Assembly: GCA_000442125.1 (NCBI GenBank)
Contig: KE546969.1
Coordinates: 930,001 to 994,000, forward strand
Length of the DNA stretch: 64,000 bases
Source: Opeltia flavorubescens
Lineage: Eukaryota > Ascomycota > Lecanoromycetes > Teloschistales > Teloschistaceae
Direction of reading: 5' to 3'
The translations under genes and the position numbers were made by a program. Positions 22,311 to 37,300 of the stretch are shown here, in pieces. The notes below the pieces were generated by a model, which saw nothing but the letters and a program-made list of their open reading frames with translations, was not told the origin of the DNA and did not search any database. The first letter of the stretch is position 1. Each line of letters opens with the position of its first letter.

Positions 22311-25300
22311 CCTTTTTTTTTTATTCCGCTCCTTTTTTTAAAATATTATAATAGAAAACAACTATAATAGTTTAAAGAATAATAATTTAAAACTAGTATA
22401 CGCGATTATAATAATTTAAAAAATAGTAATTTAAAGCTAGTATATATATAAATATAAATACTGAATAGTAGTAATATTTTTATAAAATAGTTAATATACT
22501 TTACTAATATATAAATAAAAGGCTAAATATTACCGTATAAAATATTATATAAAGTCGAGTAAATAAAAAAAATATATCTAAATATTATAAAATTTTATAT
22601 AATAGAGCTAAAAATAAATAATAGGTAGTAAAAGGTAGAGTAGTAAATAATAATAGATAGATTATTAAATAAAATCTAAAGGCCCTATAAAAAAGCAGGA
22701 GAACTCCGGATATTAGATTTAAATAAAAAGAAATTTACTTTAAATAAATAATCTAATTAGTTTAAACTTTATTTTAATTACTAGTTTTAAAAAATTTCTA
22801 TTTATATATAAATAAGAAATAGTATAATAGTAAAAAAAGATATTAAAAAAAAAATTTAGTACTAAATAATACTAAAATTTTTACTTATTTTTATATAGGG
22901 TATAGTTCGGCTAATATTTAATTAAAATATATAATTTAAAATATATTTAAATATTTAAATTTAATATTATAAAATTTATAAATAATATTATTTATTTAAA
23001 ATATGGTTTATAAGTTAAAATAATTATATATTATAAAACTTTTAAAAAAATCTAAAAATTTCTACTATTTATTTAACTCGAGTACTTCTATAAAACCTTA
23101 TATATATTAAATTAAAGCGCGTTTTTATAATAGAATTCTATATTATATATAAATAATTATAGTTTATAATTTATAAAACTTATAAAATTAATTAAATATT
23201 AAAAAATAAATTAAAAATTATCTAATTTAATTTAATATTAATATATTAGTAATTTTTAAAATAAAAATTTAAAAATATAACTATAAAGTTTTATAGTTTT
23301 TAGTACTATTTTTTTTTTTTACTATATTTTTTCTCCTTTTATTTTTTTTATTTCTATATTTATAACTATTAATAAACTATTTTTAAATTAATTTTAAAGC
23401 GTTTTTTTATTTAATTATAAAATTATTTAATCTCTTTTATTATAATTTATTAAATTTAAAACTTTATAAATATTATAAACTCTACCTCCGCGGTCTCTAG
23501 TATTACCTCTAGTTTATCTACTAAAAGTACTCGTTTATAAACGCCTATTAAAAAAACTCGATTTTTAAAATCGGTTAATAAATTTAATAATATAATTATT
23601 AAAATTAATAATACTAATATTAATATTAGAATAAAAAGGAAAAAAAGTTTTAAAAATATATATTATTTAATCTTTTTTACTTTAATTAAATAGTAATAAA
23701 GGTTTAATTATATAATACCTTATATTATAAAAGCTAAAGTTTAAATTTATAAAAAAGAGGTTAATTATTAGTTAAAGATATAAATATTATACGCTATTTA
23801 AATATAAATAAAGAAATAATAAAAAGTTAAATAAAATATATCGATAAAAGTAAAAGGTAAATAATAAACTACTACTATAAATAATAGTAGGTAAATAATA
23901 ATAAATAAAATAGTAGAAAAAACTCGAGTTACTATAAAACGGAATACAAAACTTATCGCTTTTTAGAATTAAAAAATCGCTATTTACTATAAAAGAGAAA
24001 AAAAAAAACGCCGCTATAAATAAAAAAAAAAAGAACGCCGTTATAAATAAAAAGAAGAAAAATATCGCTATCGCGAAAATAAAAAAGAAAAAAAAGCTTA
24101 TATAATAGTAAAGTAGAATAAAAAGGAAAAAAATTTAAAAATAAAAAAAGAATATTATAAAAAAATTCGCCGGCTTTTTAAATTAAAGCGTTTTTTTATT
24201 AATTAATCTATTTTAAATAAAAGTAATATTTTAAATAAAAGTAAAATTTTAGCTAATTATAAAAGAATAATTAAAGTCGAAAACCGCGAAGATAAAATAT
24301 TAAATTAGTAGTAGAACGGATTTTATTTATTTAATATTAAGCTAGTTTTTAAAATTAAATCTAGACTAGGCTATAAATTATAGTAGATAAATAAAATTAA
24401 TAAAAAAAAATAAAACTATAATTAATTCGACGTTAATATATTTAAAAAAGAATTTATTAAAATATTAAAAAATAAAAGGTTTAATAATAAATATAAGTTT
24501 ATAATTTAAATTAAATTATAATACTTTAAATTTATACGCTAACGCGTTAATTTAGGCCCTATATTTAATTAAAGTAACTAGTATCGAAAAGTTAATATAA
24601 TATTAAATAAATAATAATTAAAATATATTAAATATACTATAAATATTATCGTTAAATACTTTAGTAAAAAAATTAAAATAGTTATTTCCTAGAATTCTAT
24701 TATAATACCTATTAATATAAATAAAATTCTATTTATACTAATTTAATAAAAGATTTATACTATTTAATTAAAAAAATAATAGGCCGAATAATATAATTAA
24801 AACGAAGTTATAAGTATTTATATATAAAAATTATTTAATTAATAAAGTTATATTAATAATTATTATAAAAACTATTTAAAAGGCTTTTATTTTATTATAT
24901 ATAATAATTAATACTATAGCCTCGATATTATTTAGAGGGATTAATAGGTTAAAACTATTACGCGGAAAAAAGCTAGTATTTTAATTAAATTACTTTTATA
25001 TCCCTTTTATAAATATTTTTATATAAAATAAAACTTTATAGATATTATATATAAAATACCTTTTATTAAAGCTTTAAAGGATATAAAAATAAAAAAATAT
25101 AAAATAAAAAAATAAGAATAAAAAAAATAAATAAAATATATAATAAATTATTAAATATAATAAACTAAACTTTAACTAGTATAAAGCTTTAGTAATTAAT
25201 TAAAACTTTTTTATTAATAGTAGTAGTAAATATTCTAAGTTATATATTCTATACTATCGTTATATATATCGAACCTACCTTTATTTATATATTTATCTCT

Positions 25301-26262
25301 CCCGATAGCGATAGAATTAGTATTTTTTATAATTTATTCTTTATCTTTATCTTTAGCTCCGTCGGCGGAGTAATCTAAAAAATTAAACCTGATTATACTA
25401 AAGAATAAATAAGTATTAAATAATTTTTAAATATAAAAAAAAAAAAATATAATAAATAAAAGTATTAAACTATATTTTAATAAAATAAAAAATATTATTA
25501 ATAATTAAATATAGATTATAAAAGATTTAAAATAAATATTAAATATATTATATAAATTTTATAGTATAGTAATAAAAATAGACTTATTTAATAAATTAAT
25601 ATAAAGTTTTAAAATAGATATTTATTATTTTAAAAATATATAGTAAATAAAATTTAGGCCAGCGTATTAAATATATAAAATACGCTATAATAGTAGATTT
25701 TTTATATTTAAAAAATAGATAGAGAATCTTTATATTAATTAGGCTATTATTTTATATTTTTTTAGCTATATTCTATTATTATAATTTATAATTCCGTTTA
25801 AAATACTTTAAAATCGCTTTTAAATTTATACCCGCTAGTATTATAATAAAAATATATTATTATATATTTATTATACTCGTTTTATTTAATTATATATTTT
25901 AAAAATTTATTAAAGTTATTTTAAAAACAAGGTTATATATATTTAAAGTATTTTTTTATTTAGACCTTTAATATATTAAAAATAAATTTAATAAAATTAT
26001 AATCCAGTAAATAAAAAAATAAAAATTAAATTAAATAATTTTTTACTTTAATAGTTTTATAAACGCGATAATTATAATAAAAACTAAAATTATTAAAATA
26101 AACGATATTATATTTTTTTAATTAGGCGTTATAATAAAATAATAATTAATCTTAAATTTAAACTATAAATTCGTTAGTATTATAGAAACTTTTTTTAATA
26201 TCGATATACGGTAGATATTTATTAATAATATAAATAGGTAAAATATTTTATATATTACCCTA

Positions 26263-26475
26263 ATTTATATTTAGACTAGTTAATCGGTCGAGTTTTCTAA
26301 ATAAAATCTAAACCCGAAACCGACCCGAATCGAGTTAAAAATTTATAAAACCCGACCCGAATCGGGTTAAGTTCTAATCAGATCAGGTTTTTAGCGGGTT
26401 AGATTCTAGTTAGGTTAAATTTTTAACGAATTAATTTTAAATCGAGTTAAACTCGATTAACTCGCTAAAAATTTA
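26263..26475. repeat. CCCGA-rich stretch, hAT-like subterminal motif cluster (left)
   Basis: Several copies of ACCCGA/TCGGGTT-type words (AAACCCGAAACCGACCCGAA, AAAACCCGACCCGAATCGGG) stand out from the AT background. They survive because CpC and CpG are poor RIP targets. Similar arrays of CCCGA words lie just inside the ends of many hAT transposons. Its edge CTAGTTA...GTCGAGTT resembles the inverted edge of the cluster at 40.2-40.4 kb. Confidence 0.4.
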
Positions 26476-29400
26476 TTTAAATTTAATAATATAACCTATA
26501 ATATAAGTCCTATAATACTAGTTTTTTTTACTATAATTAAAATTATATTAATAACTATAATTATTACCTTTATATTATTTTATTATATTATTTTATTATA
26601 TTACTACTATATTAAAATAGAATTATATCTAATAATAGTACTATTAATCTATTATTATAGAATTAACCAGGTTTTTTTTATAAAAGGAACGATACGAATA
26701 AATCTAATAAAAAATTAATACTAAATTCGCTAATTAATAATATTTATTTAAACTAATCTATAAATTAGTTTTTAAATTAAAATACTAATATATTTATAAT
26801 ATTAATATATTTATTTTAGGAGAAATAAGAGTAAATTTAAATAAAAATAAAAAAAATTTAACTTTAATATCTAACTTTAATTTTTTAAATTAAAAGCGAA
26901 TATATTTAATAAAGTAGTAATACTTATAAAATTTTTAAAATTTAATAGTTAATTACTTTTATAATAGTTTAAATCGAAAATACTTTTAATAAATTAATAT
27001 ATCTCTTATAAATATAAAAAGGAGATAGTTTAAGTAAAAATCGTTCGAAATTCTAATCCGAATTTAAGTAGGCTACTTCGATTTTTAATAATAAACCTAT
27101 AATTATCTATAAAAATTATTTTAAAAATTTTAATTATTTTACTATTTTTAATTTATTAACTACTTTAATTATAAATAAATATTTAATTTCTATTTTTTAT
27201 TAGAGATATAAACGACCGTATTTCTAATTAAATATTAAAATAAATCTTAAATATATAAATATACTAAATAATATTTAAAAATAATATATTATTAATATAT
27301 TATTTTAAAAGAAAAATTATATAAATAATAACGGGAATTTTAATTAAAAGATTTAGAATCGCTAATTATATAAAATCTTTATATAACTCGATCTCCTTCT
27401 ATAAATTATTAATAATCCTATTTTTTAAAATTTTTTTTAAATACTCTATTTTAATATATAACTCGCTAGTTAAATAATTTTAACTAATTAGATTAAAAAA
27501 GATTATATTAATATCTATAAAAAAATTTATAATAAACTATATAATATAAATCGAATTTTTTTTATAATAAATACTTAGTCTAGCCTTTAAAGGATTTTAT
27601 ATTTAGAAATACTAATATATTAAATTAATAACTAATATTAGTTTTAAAAACGGTTATTTAAATTTATATTATTAAATACTAATTATTCTAATAAAGTATA
27701 ATATAATAAAATATTAATTCTTTTTAATTACTATAATATTAAACAAAAACTTTTTAGTATTATTATTAATAATATAAATTCTAATAATACTTTAAAAATA
27801 GAATTAAAAGGTAAACTCTCCCGATTTAATTAAAAATAGGAAAAAACTAAAAATTTTTTACTATATTTAGCCTATATTATTAATCTTATAATCTAGAATT
27901 TTATTATAATAATCGAATTTTAAATAATAAATAATATTTTAAACTAGAATTTAAAGGATAAATATTTTAGTAATTTTAATATAAAATTATTAAATATAGT
28001 TAAAAAGATAATATAATAAAATGATATATTAAAAAAAATTAAATTATTAATAATAGTTTAGGTTTACGCGCTTACTATTTATATAAATATATTTTTTTAG
28101 CGTAAATTATATTTTAAAGAACTTTAATTAAAAAAAAATTAAAATTATAAATTAAAAGGTTTATTTTAAAATATTTATATCTAATAAAATTTAATATATT
28201 TAATAATCTATTAAATATATTAATTATATAAAGTTTTTACTATTTATATTAATAAATAAAAGAGTTCAGATAATAAATTTAATAAAATCCGTTTTAATAT
28301 TAATAATTAGTAATCTTTTTTATTTTTTAATACTATATTTTATTTTTTCTATAATTTTATATTTATTATTTTATAGACTACTAATACAAGTATTTATTTA
28401 GCGTTCTATATTTTTATTAAAATATATAATTATTTTAAAATAATTAAAGAAGCTTTTAAAATATTATATTATTTTATAAAAGCTACTATAATAAAAGCCT
28501 ATTAAATAGCAATCTAAAAATTTAAAAAGTATTATTTATATATAAAAAGAAAAGGCGGATTAATATATAATCTAGTAAATATTTTAAATTCGATAATAAA
28601 ATTAAATTTATATTATAATTAAAATATTAAAAAAGTACTTAAATTTAATCGATAAAATTTTATAGATTATTATTAAAAGGAGTTTCTAAAGTATTTTAAT
28701 AAAAATTATAATAATTCTTCTAATACTTTAATATAAAATAATTAATCTATAAAGGTTTAATAGGTAATATATATAGGTAATATATCTATACTTTACTAAT
28801 TCTATATAGCTATTTATACTAGCTTTAATTAGTATTCTTTAACCACTTGTACGTATCTAAAGAAACCGTATAAAAACGGAGTAATACTTTAATATAAATA
28901 TTACTAAATATATACTAAACTAGTAATTTTAAAGAAATAATACTTTTAATTTTTTTAAATTAATTTAAATAATTTAAAATATTTTTTTTTATTTAATATC
29001 TTCTATTAAAATCGAGCGGGTATTTAATTTTATAAAAAAAATCTATTAATAGAACCGAATTTAATTAAATCTATTATACGTAGAATAAATTATAATAATT
29101 AAATATAATAATTATACTATAAATCTAGAATTAAAAAAAGCGATTAACGAATTATAGAATTTACTTTATTAATAAAAAAAAATAAATAAGTTATATAAAA
29201 ATCCTTTTTATAATATTAAACTAGGAGATATTATTATTAAAGTACGCTAGTTAATAAACTATAGTAATTAATTTTTCTATATCCCTTTAAAAAATTTTAT
29301 AAAGAAGTAATATAATATTATTCTTTAAATTTCGAAATATAAATTTTATATCTTCTTTCCTTTTATTCTATTTTTTTTTTTTAATTAAAATAGCTATTTA

Positions 29401-31289
29401 ATTCGTTTTATTAAATATAAAATAAATACTATATTCTTCTATTATATTATAACCTACTTAATATAAATAACTATTAAATTAATAACTATTTATTTTTAAT
29501 TCTATATTATTAGTAATATATATAAATAATATATTTATATTTAAATACTAATACTATATAAATTCCGGTACTTTTTTAAAGCGCTAGTAAAGCCGAGATT
29601 TAAATTTTAATCACCGTTTTTTTTTTAAAAAGTTATATTTCTAGTATAAACTCCCGGATAAAATAATTAAATAGTATTTTAAATATTAAATTCTTTATAG
29701 ATTTTTAATATTAATAAATTTCTTTTAAAACTATACGTTCTAGTTTAATTTAATATTTTATCTAATAAAATATTAATACTTTATACTTTAATATATTACT
29801 TTTCTATATTATCTTTTTTATATTTAACGGTTTAAAGCCTTTAAAAAGAAAATTTAAAAATTAGGTTACTAAAGTATTATTAATATACTAAATTTATAGG
29901 GTATTTAAATTTTATATATTATTTTTTATAGTAGATATTATTATTAGCTACTATAGATAATAGTTATAGAAATAACTAAATTAAAAAAAAATAATAAATT
30001 ATAAATTTTATATACGGTTCTATAAGTAGTTTAAACTATTTTAAAATTTAATTTTAATAATATCGATTTAAATTCTACTAATAATTCGTTTAATATATAT
30101 AGCCTTTTATAATATTATTATTCTATTATCCTTTTATTTTAAAAAATATAGGTTTAAAGTTTAAAAGTCTATATATAATTTTATAATTAATACGCTTCTA
30201 TTCACGGAGTAACTAGTAATATAATAATTATATAGACTTTTATATATAAATTATAGCCGATTACTAAACCGAGTTTTATATTATCGCTAATCTTAAAATT
30301 ATAAATTAATAGAAAAACTCTATAAAACCGCGTTTATTAGAAAAATTAGCTCGGTTTTAAATTAAAAAAAAATAAAATTATTTAAAGAATATATAATAAT
30401 ATATTTAAATAATATAATTATTTATTATATTAAATAGATTTTTAATATCTATTTATAAAAATTTACTATAGTAAAAAGCAGTTATAGAAAATTATAATAT
30501 AGACGCTGCCTTTATATTATAACTAGTAGTAATATAAACTATTAATTTCTTTTAAATATTATTTACTAATTCTTCTATTAATTATATAAAAAAAGTAATT
30601 AGAACTCTAAATAACTTTATTAAACGGGTATTAAAACCTTTCTATTATTAATAGATAAACCGAGTAAATAATATAAAATTACTAGATTAAACGGCTCTAA
30701 TTTTTTATAAATTTAAATAACTAGGATTATAATTTTAATTATAAAGCGTATTATATATTACGCGAATATCTATAAAGCTATTTTAAAAAATATAAAGTTA
30801 GATTTTATTTAATAGAAGGATAAAATAAATATATTAAATATTTTAAATAAATTAGGCTAGATTAAACTCCTAGTTTATTTATTTATTAATAATTATTTAG
30901 ATATTAAAAAGCGAGATAATATTAATAACCGAGTTCTAATAATCTATATATTATACTATCCCGCCGAAGCTAACGTACCCGGAATATAAATATAAAAATA
31001 ATATAATAAAAATTTTAGTAATTATATCCTTTTAACTAGTATATTTAATATATATTACTATAATATATTATTTAAAAAGAATATAAAAGTTATAAATATA
31101 CTATTAATATATATTATTTAATTATTTAAAATTATAGTTCTAATAAAAATTAATCTATTTTTTTTATATATTATAATTTTAATATTAAATTTCTTTTAAA
31201 TAATTTTAATTAAAATTAAAATATTTTAAAAAATTATATTTTATTTTCGCCGTCGGATTTTAAAGATAAATACACTAGATTCCTACTAA

Positions 31290-31368
31290 AATTCGAATCT
31301 AGGACCTCTAGAATATAATAGAAATACCTGAGAATTATAACTACTAAATTATAAAAAATATTAATAAA
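31290..31368 (-). other. tRNA-like relic, probably from a tRNA-derived SINE
   Basis: On the minus strand, a D-arm-like segment (TTTAGTAGTTATAATTCTC) is followed about 30 bases later by a T-arm-like hairpin CTAGATTCGAATTTTAG with a TTCGAAT loop. The order and spacing match the two internal Pol III boxes of a tRNA, with changes of RIP type. No intact anticodon stem or acceptor stem is evident, so it is not a functional tRNA gene. Confidence 0.35.
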
Positions 31369-34300
31369 ATTTATTAAATTAATATAATATAATAGTTTTT
31401 TATATAAAAATAAAATTTAAATTTTATAATTTACGAGTTATATATTATATTATTTATACTAATTTTAATAATAGTTAATAGAATTTATTTAGAATATCTA
31501 ATAATAAAATTATTTATTAAATATTTAGGAACTAATCGCGTATTTAATATACCCTCGGCTCTAATTATTAAAGTAAGCGCTTTAGCGCTAAAAGCCCTTA
31601 GCTCTATAAAGCTAGCTAAATTAATATTCTATAAATAAACCTATCTTATTAATTAAATTTACTATTTCAATTAAATTTTTACTATTATATAAAAGATTTT
31701 ACTTAATCTTTTTTATTATAATAACTTTTTTTATAAAACTAAAACTATATTCTACTAACTTAAAAACTATAATTAGTAGAAGATAAAAGTTAAAATAGAA
31801 TAAAAATAAAGTTAAACTTTATATATAATAAAAAGTCGACTATATAATAATATCTAAAAAGTTTAAAAAATTAAAAAAGATAAATAAATAGAAATAATCT
31901 ATAGATAAAAAAGTATTAAAAGTATTAATTCGAATAAAAATAAAAGATAAAAGGATAGCGAATAGTAAATATAGTAATATATCCGGGTAATATAACTACT
32001 AACTTTATTAATTATTACCTAGCGTTAGTATTTAAATAAAAGTTAAGGGCTAAAATATTAGTAAAAAAAAATAAAAAGATAGATATTATTATAATTACTT
32101 TTAAAAAAACCTTTAAGAAGATAATATATATAAGAAATATAATATATAATAATTATTTTTTTTAAATCTAATATTTATCTAATTTATATCTAGATAATTA
32201 GATTTACCTAAAATTTTAAAATATATAACCTCTATTATTAATATTATTATTTAATAGATTATCTACTATATTAATACCGCGAAATTTTAAAAAATAAGCT
32301 TAAAAAACTTTATAAATAAATTAAAAATATTTAAAAATATAATTAAAAGTTTTATAAATGCTATTAATAAAAAAATAAATCGCTTTATTATAAATAAAAT
32401 CTAAAAAAATTACTAAAAAAAATTAATAAAAAAATAAATAAAGTTCTAAAAATTTATATAAAAAAAAATAATATAATATTTATTAAAAAAGATAATTCCT
32501 ATAAGAAGGATAAAAACTAAAAAAAAACGAGTAATAAAGAGATTAGTAAAGAAAAAAAGACTAGTAAAAAAAAAAAAATTAGTAAAAAAAAAGATAATAA
32601 AAAAAAGGAAAATAATATAAAAAAAGAATAGTTTTATAAATATAATAGATATAAATAATATATTACTTTTATATATTATTTATTAAAAGGTCGATTTAAA
32701 TATTAATATTTATTATTTTAATAAGTATAATTTTTAATTAATTTAATCGATAATTTTAAACTATATAATTAAATAGTATAATCTAATATTAATATTTCTA
32801 GTTATTATAAATATATTTTAATACCTATTATTACCTATCGCTTTTTTAAAATTTTTAATTCTAGAATACTACTAGTATAATATTTAAATTATTTATAGCT
32901 ATTTATAAATATAGTTTTTTTATTAAACTATTTTTAATAATAATTAAAAATTCTTTATTAATTATTAAAAAACTAAATACTTTTATTTTTATAGTTTTTC
33001 TAGTATATATTATCCTTTTTATCTCTATTTTCCAATTATCGAATATATTATCCACCTTTTTATTATTTACGCCCGTATAGAAAAAGATCCGTTATATAAT
33101 TAAAAATATAATAGGTATAGTATTTTTATTAATTTTCTTCTTCGTCGATTAAATCGAATCCTATATTAGTATTAGAATAAAATTATACTATAAATTTGAA
33201 ATATATTATCTATTTATATTACTATTAGGTTAGCTTCGGCTAGCTAATATTTCTAAATATTATTAGTCAGGCTTTTATAGCTATTATTAAATAATTAATA
33301 TAAATTTAAAAAATCCTAATATATAAAAAAAATAATAGTCGAAAAAGTAATAAAAAATTTATCTATTAATCCTTAATTTTTATAGTCTACTTTCTCGCGT
33401 AACTAATTTTTAAAAAGATATACTAATTAGAAGTTAGTATAATTTATACTTATATTATCTAATTATATTATTATACTCGCTATTTATTATTTTATTATTA
33501 TTATAATTAATTTATATTAATTCGATTAATAGGTCCGGATTCTTTATAAATTTATAATTTTTAGTTTCTTTAATTTTAAATATCGCTTTATATCGGGCTA
33601 TTATATTTATAATATAGCGATTAAAGAAAATTTAATACTAAAAATATTAAATATTATATAGTTTATAATTTATAATAAATATTAATATTAAATCTAGTAT
33701 AATTAAATAATAGCTTAATTCGATAATTTTATTAGAATTAAATAAAAAATACTATCGAAATTATTATCTCTAATAAAAATTATATAACCTTATTTAAAAT
33801 TCTATAGATATATTAATCTATAAAAAATTAAAGTAAAATTAAATATTATTAATTTTCTATAATAAACTTATTTTATCTTTATTAAATTTTATTTTTTAAA
33901 ATTTTAAACTAATATAGTTTTTAAAAGGATTAGAGGCTATTAATAATAATAGTTAAAAAAATAAATTAATATATTTTACCGTCTATTTACTATTTTAAAT
34001 AATAATTTTATTATATAATTAAAAGCGAATAATAAATTAAAAAAGACCGCGGCTTTTAAAATTACTAAAAAAGGAAAATTTAATAATATAATAAATATAA
34101 TCTAAACTTTTAATATTATTATAAATAAAAATAGAATTAAATATATAATTTATAATAATATACTCTAATAATATAAATTTTAACTTTATTAATTATTTAC
34201 CAGTCTCGAACTTCGAGAATATCCTATAAGCTAAAGCTAAAAAAGAAAATTATAATTTTATAATAGGGATTTAGGTATTAAACCTATAAGGTAATTATAA

Positions 34301-37300
34301 TAAATATAAAAATATAAATAATACGTTCGATATCTAAATAAATATTTCTTTCTAATTTTAATTTTATATTTTTTTTAAAACCTAATTATTAAAGTTATTA
34401 TTAATAAAATTATTTTTTAATCCAATATTTAAAATCTAATATTTAAAAAAATAATTAATTATTATAAAAATTAGATTAAGCTTTTATATAATTTTATTAA
34501 TAATAAAATAAATAATAATAGTTTAATTATATATAAAGAATTATTTATTTTATTTTTTTATTAAAAATATATAATTAAATAACTAAATAATTAAATAACT
34601 AGAAACGAGCTTAAAAAAAGGAGTTAATAGTAAAAATAGAAATAATTTAATCGATAATATTTTTAAAATATTTTAAATCTAAATATATACTATTAAATAA
34701 AAAAAATATCCCTAAATTATATTTTTAAAAGATATTATATTAGGAATAATTAATTAAACAATTTTTTAATACTATACTTATTTATATAATATATAACTAT
34801 TATATACTATATAAAAAGGTAATATAAAAAGGTAATATATTATTATTTATCTAGCTATAAAAACCGTATTTTTAATTTTATCCACTTTTATTAAATTCCT
34901 AATTAACCTTATAATAATTAATACCCGAATAATTATTTATTAAAACAACCTAGATTATATATAAATAAAGAGATAAACTCTATATTTTTCTTCTAAATAG
35001 TAATACGCTTAGTATAAATAGCTGTAAACCTAATATCTATTAATAATTAGTAACTCCGCTTTAATAATATAAAGCAGTAATATATTTACTATTAAAAAAA
35101 GCGATAATATAGGCCTCCGTTACTTTTTAAAGTATATATAAAGCCTATAATTAAATATAAAGCCCTATATTAGAATAATAATCTAGGATAATCTCTTTAA
35201 TAAATTATATAAAGATTATTTTAAGGATAAAAAACTTTATTATATATTATAATTTATAAATTTTTTAAAAAGTAACTATACCTAGTTTAAAATAAAAGCG
35301 ATATTTAAATTAATAAAATATTAGTCTAATATAATAAATTTAATCGATTATTATATTTATTTTAATAATACTATTTTAATTAAGCTTTATACTAGGAAAA
35401 GATTTCCTTTTATAACTAGAATATTTTTAAAATACTAGAATCTATAAATACTTTATTTATTAAAATATATAACTTTAATATATTACCTTTAATTAGCGCT
35501 ATAATTCAAATAATAGTATACTATATACTATATAGTATACTTCTAGATAATAAATACTCTATATAGAAATAATATAGTAGAAAATTAGTAGTAATAGTAT
35601 TAAAGTTAAAAAATAATAAATAATTATAATATTTTAATCTTATATATTAAAGCTATAATTATTTAAAATTTTATTTATATAATAAATTTTATATATAATA
35701 ACTCTATAAATATTAAATTTATTATCTAAAATTTTTTAACTATATATTATAATTCTACTATTAATAAAGCTTTTATAAATTAAAAGCTATAAATATATAA
35801 TAAAAAGGTAAAAATTAAAATCCCTCTAATAAATATAAATATTTTCTATAAATAATATAAAAAGATAATATAACTATAGTAATACTATTTAATAGTATAT
35901 TCTACTTATTACTATTTTTAAAGCTTTTAGTATAGAGAACCTTTATAATAAATTATATATTTAAATAATTATCTTTTATATAAAAGTATATTTTACCTAT
36001 TTTATTATTAATTACAACTAACCTTTTATTATAAATAATAGTAAAATAATCTAGAATAATTACTTTAATACTATTCCTACTATAATATAATTCTTTTATT
36101 TTATCCTTTTATTAATAATAAGCTTCATCCGAACCGGATATCGAATCGTTATTTTTTATATAATATAGGATTTACTAGATAATTAGATCTATAATTAGCT
36201 ATTCGATCTATATAAAAATAATTAGTATATATAATATTCGCTATAATATAGCTATAGAATTTATATTTATAGAGTCGAATATCTATTATCGATTTTTATA
36301 TTCTATATTTACTTTTATCCGTAAAATTAATTTAAGTATATAATTAAAAAATTATTAGTATATAAAAAATCTATATTATTTAAATATATTACTATAGAAT
36401 CCTCGGTATTTATAATCTTTATTTACTTTCTATTATTTATTCTTTTTTAACGCCTCCGGGTTTACTAATAATTTCTACTAGTTAATACTATATAATTACG
36501 CTATAATATTATATTATACTTAAACGTCGAGTAAAAACTTTTTATAAATATTATATCTAATTTTATACTATTCTTTTATATATTTAATTAACTTTTTTAA
36601 TTATAACTCGCTTTCTAATTATAACTCGCTCGTTCTCGATATAATAATTAATAATTATAATAGAATTATACCAGCGTTTAAATAATAAATATCTAAAATA
36701 GATCGATATTATCTATAAAATAAAAAATAACTCCGCTATAAATTAATTTTATATAAATTAAACTACCTATAAAATTTTAAATAAATTATTATCTATAAAA
36801 CTATTCTATTTTTAATAATTATTTTAATATTTATTATTCTTATAATTTAATATATATAAAATATAGTATTAATTATTAAAGGTAATATACTTTATTAATA
36901 TATTATTAACGATTTTAATATTAATCTATCAAAATAATTATTAAAAAAGCTATATATAAAGAAAATAATATATTAAATAATTATAATATAAATAAAATTA
37001 TTAAAATAATATATTTAAGTAATATATTCGAATATAATATATTTAATAATATTTAAATAAAGCGTCTAATTAAACTAGAAAAAATAATATTTTATAAAAT
37101 CATTTACTACTAGAAATTAACTGATTTTATTATTTTTAAAACTCCGTTCGCGCGATTAATATAAAAACTAATAGCGGATTACTCGAATAAAAATAAATAA
37201 ATTTAATTTATAGCGTTAACTATATTATAAAAAGCCGCTGAAATATATATATATAATTTATTCTATAGTAAATATATTATAGCTATATATTATTAAAGTT

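Noticed and set aside
26263-26475. CCCGA words as interstitial telomere repeat
   Set aside because: The fungal telomere unit is TTAGGG/CCCTAA; these words are CCCGA/TCGGG and irregularly spaced.
31290-31368. A functional tRNA gene
   Set aside because: Internal-box order is right, but the acceptor and anticodon stems do not pair convincingly.
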